A stretch of DNA of 64,000 bases from Candidatus Anammoxibacter sp. (GTDB taxonomy: Bacteria; Planctomycetota; Brocadiia; Brocadiales; Anammoxibacteraceae): positions 37,079 to 101,078 of the forward strand of contig JAIQZQ010000131.1 of the NCBI GenBank assembly GCA_021777105.1, in the 5' to 3' direction. The translations under genes and the position numbers were made by a program. Position 1 is the first letter of the stretch. Each line of letters opens with the position of its first letter. The notes beneath the pieces are model-generated. The model did not search any database, was not told the origin of the DNA, and saw nothing but the letters and a program-made list of their open reading frames with translations. This document shows, in pieces, positions 52,284-59,804 of this stretch.

Positions 52284-52765
52284 TTTATTAAAATATTTTT
52301 AAGGTTTAACGAATAATATATGTCTATTGCTTAACTACTGACAAATATTATTCAATTCGATCTTATATTCTTTTATTAAGTTAAAATATTGCATAGTATA
52401 TCAAAAAGAGTACTTAATGTCAGTTTATAATATTGAATTAAGCTTTTTAGGCCTTAAGACATAAATTAGAGCTCAAAAAGCGAGCTACACATCCAAATTG
52501 TAATATGTTACTTATTGATAACAAGTTGTATTTAGCAGGTCAAAGACCTATTTGGAGTAATGCAATCCATTACTTTAAACCGGTCATTGACCTATTGTAT
52601 TTGCCCGGTGATTTTGATATATTAATCAACATGTTTTTAATTGTTTAAAAAGTACTATATGTTTAATATTTACAAACAATTAAAACTAAAAGACAGGAAA
52701 ATCAAACCAAACTAATATGCGCCTGCTCATAAAAGGGGCAAAACCATTGTCAAAAGAGGGCTGTT
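52284..52765. other. Divergent promoter region
   Basis: It separates the minus-strand TIR-vWA gene from the plus-strand exported protein, so it must hold promoters for both. The repeated phrase GACCTATTTG/GACCTATTG (52546, 52589) and TTGACC (52587-52592) are possible elements for the + strand gene, but no strong -10 follows. AT-rich, no gene seen. Confidence 0.35.
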
Positions 52766-53815
52766 ATGAAGGGGATTTATAGAGGCCACATCTCTTTGCC
52801 GGGCTATTGCAAGCTCTTTATGGCGATAGCGGCTGTGCTGGTTTTGTTTAACAGCCCGCGCTTGTATGCCGGCATTGGCCAGTTTAACCATATCACGCCC
52901 GCGAGGGTGGATATAGACACCGCTGAATTGGCCTTAGAGTCGGCGGCTGAGTTGGCAAGGGTGTATCACCATTTAAATTCAACTTCCAAAGGGCTTAACC
53001 TGGCTAATACCATCAGTGTTTTATACGATTTTATAAGGGTTTTGCGCAGTGATATTGAAGCTGCCGGAAATGGCAATTTCACCCTTGTCGGATCGCAAAC
53101 CATTGAACTGATTGGAAAATTTACAGTGTCAAAAATTCCGGATTTTGTTAAAAAGCTGCAAAAAGCCGGAATATTGCCAAAATCTTTTAAACTGCCGGCC
53201 ACATTCGGCGCCGAGGATTTCGCGGCAGCCTTGAAAAGGCACTTTGTGGAAGGGAAGGTGGATATTGAAACATTTATGCTCTACCTTGAAGGGCTTAACA
53301 AAGCCGCCTGGGCTACCGCCGGCTTTTTAATAGGGGGGCCGGGAGCCGCCGGAACATGCCAGGCTATTGGGGCGGTTGTGGGCTCCAAATTTCGCAATGT
53401 AGCAATCCCGGTAGTTCAGAAGGGGCTCGCTTTCTGGACGGGCAAGGGCAACCAGCTTGTAAATGACTGGAAGACCGCGCAGTACGCTTCTATCTCTAAA
53501 GGGCTGCCGGTTAAGCCCATCTCGGTTGTGTACAAACGCGATACACTTGCGCAAAACGGCATAAACACAAAACATATTCAGGAGCTTGATGTCTTGACTC
53601 ATGATATAAACAGAAAACATATTGCCATGAAAAAGGACCTGAAAGTGGAAAAGGTCGCCAATTTTGTCAAAACCGGAAATCTTAAACTTGGCGGCGTAAC
53701 TATCGACCCGGAACTTGTGTATGTTGGGGAGCTTGAAAACGCGTTTAAAGAGCTAACCATTAAATCAAGACCATCCGAAGCATCGCTTTACTGGCCGGTG
53801 GAGATTCCAGATTGA
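52766..53815 (+). CDS. Exported protein of unknown function, convergent with the DUF1598 gene
   Basis: A 349-residue protein with a long signal sequence (charged start MKGIYRGH, hydrophobic core FMAIAAVLVLF, cleavage near RLYAG). The mature part is helical; a Gly/Ala-rich hydrophobic hairpin (residues about 185-205, ATAGFLIGGPGAAGTC) could insert in a membrane. Its C-terminus, RPSEASLYW, resembles RPNANALYW at the end of the convergent DUF1598 protein, 18 bases away. A ribosome binding site AGAGGG precedes the ATG. I do not recognise the family. Confidence 0.7.
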   Translation: MKGIYRGHISLPGYCKLFMAIAAVLVLFNSPRLYAGIGQFNHITPARVDIDTAELALESAAELARVYHHLNSTSKGLNLANTISVLYDFIRVLRSDIEAAGNGNFTLVGSQTIELIGKFTVSKIPDFVKKLQKAGILPKSFKLPATFGAEDFAAALKRHFVEGKVDIETFMLYLEGLNKAAWATAGFLIGGPGAAGTCQAIGAVVGSKFRNVAIPVVQKGLAFWTGKGNQLVNDWKTAQYASISKGLPVKPISVVYKRDTLAQNGINTKHIQELDVLTHDINRKHIAMKKDLKVEKVANFVKTGNLKLGGVTIDPELVYVGELENAFKELTIKSRPSEASLYWPVEIPD

Positions 53816-53833
53816 TTTTTTGCAAATGGCCTG

Positions 53834-55168
53834 TCAATAATCCCAATAAAGGGCGTTTGCATTGGGCCTTTTTTCAAGGATATTGTTTTTAGCGCTTAAC
53901 AGGGCGCCTGTTTTGTCCTCTCCTATATCGGAATTATTTATATCTATATCCATTGATACCCCGCCGCAGTTAGTTATCCAGAGGGTTCGCTCGCTATATC
54001 CGCCTTTAATTGCAGTCCTGTTTTTAAGCTGTTTTACATTTGAAACGCCTTTCAGAGTTTTGTTTACATCCTCATGCTGCTTGATAAAATGCTTTAAGAA
54101 GTAATCAATGGACAACCCGGATTTTGATACGGCGTCTTTCATCTTCATTAATTTTACAATAGCGGCAAATCTGTACAAATTTTCCAATTCGCGGTATATC
54201 TCTCTTTTCCTTGCAATCAGCCCATATTTGTCTGAAAAATTGTCGGCAAACCGTTTAGCGGTTTGATTTGGTATGCCAAATCCGGCAACCTTGCCTCTTG
54301 ACGTCACAAACTCCTCTTCGGTTAACAGGACTACATCGCATTTTTTAATAAGTATTGAGTCTTTTTTCTCCAGATAATGGTTTGCGCCCGGGGCAAACCA
54401 AAACCTGTTTATAGTATGCGACGGCGTTAAGTCTGAACTGTTCTTAGCAAAATTGATTTTCATTTCGTTTAATGTCATATCGGCCAGGCTTTCAAACCCG
54501 GCAATGTTTAATGCTTCTGAGCCGTTGACGATTCTTTTGAGATAATAGTCGGCATCAACCATTATATTTGCAAACCTTGAGGTAAAAGGGACGCCCATCA
54601 CCCTTACGCTTTGCGGGTTTTCACACACAAGCCTCCATCTCCCCCGCAACCTCTCTTTTTCGCCCTCTTCTGAGCAATCTCTTATCTTATGGCCTAATTG
54701 CTTAAGCTCTCTGAACACACCGTCGTCAGGATCAATTGAGCATCCCGGGGCTTCATAGTAGTATGTATTGTTTTTAAAATCAGCGTATTTCAACCACGCG
54801 TTTCTTAAGGCGGTCACAAAATCGTCAAGATGCAGGGCGGGCAGGTTGCCTCCTGTTTTGCCGGCAAGTATTACATCGCCAAGTTTATGGTCAACAACAT
54901 ACCCGGAAATTTGTTTAAGCCCGGCCATTTGAAAAACATCTTCATTGAAATCCATTTTATCCATGCAATCCTCGGCCATCTTTTGCAGGACCTTTATGGA
55001 CAATGCCCTGCCCGTTGACATGCCGGCGCTGGAGGTTTGGGCTGAGAATGCGGCAAATATTAAAAGCGATAACAGGAATGTGTATTTTAATATTGAATGC
55101 GTTTTATTTATAAATCGGTTTTTTAATGCGTGGTTTGTTGCTTGTTTTACCGTGTAATACATTGCCAA
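53834..55168 (-). CDS. Exported DUF1598-type protein
   Basis: A 444-residue protein with an N-terminal membrane or signal segment (residues about 27-48, ILKYTFLLSLLIFAAFSAQT). The body fits DUF1598, known to me mainly from Planctomycetes: LHLDDFVTALRNAW, PGCSIDPDDGVFREL, QSVRVMGVPFTSRFANIMVD followed by ADYYLKRIVNG, NRFWFAPG, VVLLTEEEF, and RFADNFSDKYGLIARKREIY. Function is unknown. Two starts are possible: TTG 55168 is 5 bases from an AGGAG, while ATG 55162 is 11 bases away. The start overlaps the stop of the vWA-like gene upstream, so the two are coupled. The C-terminal motif RPNANALYW is shared with the converging neighbour. Confidence 0.8.
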   Translation of the reverse strand: MAMYYTVKQATNHALKNRFINKTHSILKYTFLLSLLIFAAFSAQTSSAGMSTGRALSIKVLQKMAEDCMDKMDFNEDVFQMAGLKQISGYVVDHKLGDVILAGKTGGNLPALHLDDFVTALRNAWLKYADFKNNTYYYEAPGCSIDPDDGVFRELKQLGHKIRDCSEEGEKERLRGRWRLVCENPQSVRVMGVPFTSRFANIMVDADYYLKRIVNGSEALNIAGFESLADMTLNEMKINFAKNSSDLTPSHTINRFWFAPGANHYLEKKDSILIKKCDVVLLTEEEFVTSRGKVAGFGIPNQTAKRFADNFSDKYGLIARKREIYRELENLYRFAAIVKLMKMKDAVSKSGLSIDYFLKHFIKQHEDVNKTLKGVSNVKQLKNRTAIKGGYSERTLWITNCGGVSMDIDINNSDIGEDKTGALLSAKNNILEKRPNANALYWDY

Positions 55169-56907
55169 AGTTTCTCCTCAATGGTTTTTATCTGCTCTTT
55201 ATCAATTTCTTTATTTGAGTATATTTTGGTTGTCGAAGCGTTAAGGCTATTATTAACGACATGTTCCGTTAATTCATCAAATAAAGGATTTGTTGAAGTG
55301 TCGTTTTCGGCAAAATAGACAATGTCCAGGCCGTCCGTTTCAATTAAAAATTTGTCAAGTATTGAGTTCAGGCCTTCGGCATCGCCGCCATAGGCCCATT
55401 CAGTGGATATAAGCATTACAATCCTTACGGGCGAATCAAGCCGCGACTCCGTAACAATCTCCGGCGCGGAATTTAACATGCTTATAAAACGTTGTGAATC
55501 TTTATGTTTAATTACAGGCTCTTTTAGCGTATCTCTGGCATTTTTTATCTTTTTAGACAATTCAGAGTTATCACCTAATTCTACAGCTTCCATTAGATAC
55601 TCAACCTTTTTATTATCGTTATGGCATATAGCGATTGCAATGGACATTTCCGCAACGTCTGCTTTCTTCATCCGCCGTTCAACTAGATTGATTACTGCTT
55701 CCCTGCTAATTTCAAACCACCCATTTTTACGCATACGCTTGCCGTCGCTGATTATAATCAACAGGTCGCCGGTCGCGCTTTTGGCTTGTTTTGGCTTCTC
55801 TGTCATCGCCTGCGTAACCTTCTGTTTAGAAATATATTCCGGCGTTTGAAAAGGAGATTCCGTAAGGACAGGGGGCAACTTTGATATTGAAGTTTGTGTT
55901 GCCGCCGGACGTGGAGTTGGGGATATCCACGCATTTAATAACACTGGAGTTTGCGTATAAGTTGGTTCAGGCGACACAAGGACCGGCGCCAAAGGTGTAA
56001 GTGTTGGCAATGGAGATGGAGATGGAGATGGTGATGGAGTTGGAGTTGGAGTTGGAGTTGGAGTTGGAGTTGGCGTTGGCGTTGGTGATGGAGATGGAGT
56101 TGGCGTTGAATTTAGACTAAGTATTGTAGTAGTAGTTGGTGTTGGCTGTAAATTATTAGTAAAATTTCTAACAGTCACTAATTTGTTGCTTGGTAATAAG
56201 TATGTTTGATTTTTTGCAAGCTCATTCTTTTTATTTAAGCTTTTATCAATTGTAGCTTGCAACATGTATATGCCCAACTTATTTTTTTTGTATTTTGGGT
56301 AGTCAATCCATTTAAAATCAGTTAATTCATACGTTTCATTAGCAAGTTTATCCCTTAAACTTCCACTGAAATATTCAGATTTAAAATAACCCTTTTTAGT
56401 AAATGTTTTAAATTGATCTCTTAAAGATTTCTTTACATTGAATTTGTATAAAGAAGAAATGTTTATTTCTAAATTGGCAAATCCAAGTTGTTCTCTGCCT
56501 TTACTGTCTATGATTCTCATTGCCCATGGATAATTGTTAGAAGATTCGTTAACGTGTAGTCCAAAAGCCCTCGCATCTTTATTGTTAAATTCTAGAAAGA
56601 TTTGCCATGTGTCATTATTATCTCCATTTAAAAATGGATATGTTCCTGATTTATAAGAGGTTCGACATTTTATGTAAGGACGGATATACCAAATGTCTTT
56701 TTTTATATTCCAGGAGCATTTAAAATCAAATCTGAAAGTTATATCCTGATTATCTTTGTTTGTATATTTTATCTTATATTTGTATCCACGTATTGTTGTG
56801 TTATATTTTGCAGCTTTAGTTTCACCAAATATGCTCTGATTATGAAATGGAAAAAACAGCGTATAACATAAAACAACGCAAGTGATTATTAGTTTAATAG
56901 TTTTCAT
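55147..56907 (-). CDS. Exported protein with N-terminal beta domain, Pro-rich linker and vWA-like domain
   Basis: A 586-residue protein. Signal peptide at 1-31. Residues about 38-245 form a strand-rich domain (GYKYKIKYTNKDNQDITFRF, then CSWNIKKDIWYIRPYIK) homologous to the start of the 785-residue protein encoded upstream. Residues about 265-310 are a TP/SP-rich linker encoded by a GGAGTT/GGAGAT hexanucleotide array (56010-56105). Residues about 395-586 are a vWA-like fold (DLLIIISDGKRMRKNG, then SPVRIVMLISTEWAYGGDAE and LDIVYFAENDTS) in which the metal-site serines are not conserved. Signal peptide and linker place it outside the cytoplasm. Overlap with the next gene indicates one operon. 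Confidence 0.75.
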   Translation of the reverse strand: MKTIKLIITCVVLCYTLFFPFHNQSIFGETKAAKYNTTIRGYKYKIKYTNKDNQDITFRFDFKCSWNIKKDIWYIRPYIKCRTSYKSGTYPFLNGDNNDTWQIFLEFNNKDARAFGLHVNESSNNYPWAMRIIDSKGREQLGFANLEINISSLYKFNVKKSLRDQFKTFTKKGYFKSEYFSGSLRDKLANETYELTDFKWIDYPKYKKNKLGIYMLQATIDKSLNKKNELAKNQTYLLPSNKLVTVRNFTNNLQPTPTTTTILSLNSTPTPSPSPTPTPTPTPTPTPTPTPSPSPSPSPLPTLTPLAPVLVSPEPTYTQTPVLLNAWISPTPRPAATQTSISKLPPVLTESPFQTPEYISKQKVTQAMTEKPKQAKSATGDLLIIISDGKRMRKNGWFEISREAVINLVERRMKKADVAEMSIAIAICHNDNKKVEYLMEAVELGDNSELSKKIKNARDTLKEPVIKHKDSQRFISMLNSAPEIVTESRLDSPVRIVMLISTEWAYGGDAEGLNSILDKFLIETDGLDIVYFAENDTSTNPLFDELTEHVVNNSLNASTTKIYSNKEIDKEQIKTIEEKLWQCITR

Positions 56908-57303
56908 ATAATTATGTTTTAGAAAATTGTGAATAAATGGTTTTATACACTCCCCTCATTCCCATCTTTTTAGAGGGGATGTTTTGTTATTTGAGTTTTT
57001 CTCTTCGCGCATTTGTTTACTTTGCGCCACGCTTGAAACCAACGCATGGAGTTTCAAGTCCACTAGCGCTACGCAAAGCGTCGACGACTGCATTTCAACG
57101 CAGAGCATTGGAATAAGCTGATGGGCTTATGAGGCGGAGCCTCATTGAACACCGCGTTACAAGGCGGGAGCATTGTAACGAGCCGCGCTCGCCGCGCGCT
57201 CATCCAGTATCAAGAAACCAGCATCCGAAAATCCGATAACGGATAACCAATTACCGCTTTTCACGCGCATCCAGCATCCAGTATCCTGCATCGCGAAGCA
57301 GCA
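56908..57303. other. Intergenic spacer inside the motor/TIR locus
   Basis: Word-like text (CATCCAGCATCCAGTATCC near 57268) and hairpin family 2 copy 4. No gene. Confidence 0.5.
57131..57180 (-). repeat. Hairpin repeat family 2, copy 4 (reverse orientation)
   Basis: GAGGC-gga-GCCTC stem, linker ATTGAACACCGC, then GTTACAAGGC-ggga-GCATTGTAAC with one mismatch in the second arm. Confidence 0.7.
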
Positions 57304-59661
57304 TCACTCCGCCCTTTCCGTCACCTTTGGCCCCGCATATTGATATTTTGTAAGCATAGCCTGCCATTCATTGTGCTCTATAATTTGTCCTTTGCTGAAC
57401 TCCCCAAGCTTATTAGAGGCGATAGCCACAACCTCATATGGCTTACCCTCCCCTGAGTTTTTTGATCCAAAGTAGCAATAGCAACTCCATTCGCCATTAT
57501 TAGCCACAAGCGCGCTTTTCTGACTGGTCCAGGTTTCAGTGTCCATGGCGTTAACAAATACATAAATATAGCTGCCCGGGGCGGCTCCATTGCCTTTAAT
57601 CAAGAAAGCATGTTTGTCAATGCTTTCAGGCATGTCAAAGCTAATTGAATTGTTTCCGTATTCCATTTGCTTAGCCGTATTTCCGAATGTAGCGACTTTA
57701 TATTCCCTTTTCTTATTTACAGTAAACTGCAGCTGATCGTTCTGCATTACGCTATAATATGGCGGCGCATTCTGCTTGAGCGATACCTTTATGTTGTAAA
57801 AACCGGACGGCAGGTCATATGTTGCCACATGTTTAATAACGCCTTTGCTGTTTGTCGTTAAAGTGTCTATATCTATAAACCCTTCGCCGGTGGAATCGTT
57901 TTTGTTGAATTTTAGAAGGATGTCATTTCCCTGTTTTTCTTTATGTCCGCTAAGTGTAATACGATATGCGGTGTTAGGCGGAAAACCAACAGCCGCAGCT
58001 TTTACAGTAAAAGCCCCGTTATACGTTTTGCGAAATATAAGAGTGCATATTGCTGTTCGTGGAAAGAAAGGATCGTCCTTAAACACAAGCTTTTTTTCAA
58101 AAACTTCATCATTTTCAGAGCTGAATGAAAAACCACTTTGTTCCAGGTCTGCATCGGCTTTTGCGTAATTAATAACAGGCCGCTGTTTTAAAACCTCGGC
58201 AAGCTTGCCGGTAATAACATCTAATGATTTGTCCTCATCTTTCATGTTTTCCATGTAAATGTAATCACATTGAGCATTTTTACCAACAATATATTCAAGC
58301 TGCTTATAAAACGCCTGGCTGTCGCATGAATCATTTTTAGTAAGATAAATTATGTTTAAATAGGCAACTTCTTTGAACAATTCGTTCAATATAGGATCAA
58401 GGTCATCGGTGTTACCGTCGGCGTTATAGTCTGTCTCCATTATTATTATTATTTTAGCGGGCCTGCTTAGTCCGGATTCTTTGATAGCGTCCGGGGCAAG
58501 TTGAAGCAGCTTAACAAGGCGTAAATTTCGAGGTTTCTTTTTCTTTAAGTCAGCCATCCTTTTTGCTTCGCTTATTTCCCGCTTATTTCCCCCGATTTTA
58601 CCGGCATGGGCAAGTATATCAATGTTCCCGTTTTCTCCGAGCGCAAATGCTATGTGTTGTTGTTTTAAGTTTTCCAACATATTTATTGACGCTTTCATAG
58701 CAATCTTGCGCCAATCCTGATTGCGCATGCAAACTATTATTAAGGTTTCGCTTATATTTGGCTCTTTGCTAATGGGGTATGAATTTGCTTTTACAATACG
58801 TTCGGGCGATTTTGATTGAACTTTTACAGGCGCGCCGGAGTTAGACAGCTCTATAGTTTTGCTTTTATTCGAGCCGGGCTTGTTTTTCGGCAATGAGCTT
58901 GTTTTGGAGCTTAACGGTATATTTGTCACCAATTTTGGCCTGTATATCTCTTCTACGGTCTCATTGACAAGGGATTTGGGCTCTGCCTTTTCGACCGGCT
59001 TACTTTTGGTTTTTAATGCCGGCAACTCTTTATTGATTCTTGCCTGTAAAGTGTGCATGCCGGCTTTGCCCTCTTTAGAAGCCGGGTTTTTAATCCATTG
59101 AAATTCAGATAATTTGTAAGCGATTTCCGCAGCTTTATCTATAAACGATCCTTCAAAGTTTTGAAGTTTAAAAAAACCATCATATGCAAACTTAGCCGAC
59201 CTGCCTCGTCTTGGTTTTTTGCCGTTTATATGGAAATTGTAGTTCAGTTTAACTCTATTCATTTCAGAGCCTTGTAATTCAGACCCGTTAATATCAACGA
59301 TTTTTATATCCCATGCCTGTTTATCGCTATTAATATTGATTGACGTTGGTTCATTTTGGTTAAAATTAAAACTTGCTCTCCAAATTTCATTGTTTTTAAC
59401 ATTGACAAGGCGGTATTTTTCATCAGATTCATTATTATTAAGCGTATATCGCATAAAAGGATAAACTTTCCATGCCTTGCGGTTCTCATCCCAGGAACAT
59501 TCAAGATCAAATAGAAAGCCTACAGTATTCTTATAATTAGTTGCGTAATCAATTTTGTATGAATAACCTTCAAACCCATAGACTGTTTGCGAGGCATATG
59601 CAACTAGCGTAAATAATCCAATGGTTAATAAAAATAGATGCTTTTTGATTTGTAGTGTCAT
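57304..59661 (-). CDS. Exported protein with N-terminal beta domain, vWA-like and Ig-like domains
   Basis: A 785-residue protein. Signal peptide at 1-28 (FLLTIGLFTLVAYASQTVYG). Residues about 30-215 are the same strand-rich domain as in the 586-residue neighbour (GYSYKIDYATNYKNTVGFLF, then CSWDENRKAWKVYPFMRY). Residues about 318-510 are the related vWA-like domain (ETLIIVCMRNQDW, then SRPAKIIIIMETDYNADGNT and LNIIYLTKNDSCDS), again without a full metal site. Residues about 540-665 look like an Ig/bacterial adhesin-type beta domain (KAAAVGFPPNTAYRITLSGH). A final beta domain follows with APGSYIYVFVNAMD. GAGG lies just before the ATG. It is a longer paralogue of the 586-residue protein. Confidence 0.75.
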   Translation of the reverse strand: MTLQIKKHLFLLTIGLFTLVAYASQTVYGFEGYSYKIDYATNYKNTVGFLFDLECSWDENRKAWKVYPFMRYTLNNNESDEKYRLVNVKNNEIWRASFNFNQNEPTSININSDKQAWDIKIVDINGSELQGSEMNRVKLNYNFHINGKKPRRGRSAKFAYDGFFKLQNFEGSFIDKAAEIAYKLSEFQWIKNPASKEGKAGMHTLQARINKELPALKTKSKPVEKAEPKSLVNETVEEIYRPKLVTNIPLSSKTSSLPKNKPGSNKSKTIELSNSGAPVKVQSKSPERIVKANSYPISKEPNISETLIIVCMRNQDWRKIAMKASINMLENLKQQHIAFALGENGNIDILAHAGKIGGNKREISEAKRMADLKKKKPRNLRLVKLLQLAPDAIKESGLSRPAKIIIIMETDYNADGNTDDLDPILNELFKEVAYLNIIYLTKNDSCDSQAFYKQLEYIVGKNAQCDYIYMENMKDEDKSLDVITGKLAEVLKQRPVINYAKADADLEQSGFSFSSENDEVFEKKLVFKDDPFFPRTAICTLIFRKTYNGAFTVKAAAVGFPPNTAYRITLSGHKEKQGNDILLKFNKNDSTGEGFIDIDTLTTNSKGVIKHVATYDLPSGFYNIKVSLKQNAPPYYSVMQNDQLQFTVNKKREYKVATFGNTAKQMEYGNNSISFDMPESIDKHAFLIKGNGAAPGSYIYVFVNAMDTETWTSQKSALVANNGEWSCYCYFGSKNSGEGKPYEVVAIASNKLGEFSKGQIIEHNEWQAMLTKYQYAGPKVTERAE

Positions 59662-59700
59662 ATAAACCTCGTTTTATAATATTTAATAAACCTTAAATTA

Positions 59701-59804
59701 GCTCCCGGGCATAATTCTCGCTAGATCAGACAATTTGCTCAGTTTTCATTTCGCCCCCCGGGCATAATTCTCACTAGAGCAGACAATCTGCTCAGTTTTC
59801 ATTT
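59701..59804 (+). repeat. Hairpin repeat family 1, copies F and G in tandem
   Basis: Units 59701-59751 and 59753-59804. Copy G has GAGCAG-acaat-CTGCTC; copy F has two stem substitutions (GATCAG, TTGCTC). The pair occupies the gap between two genes of the motor locus, immediately after the stop of the 736-residue gene, where it could act as an mRNA-processing or stability element. Confidence 0.72.
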
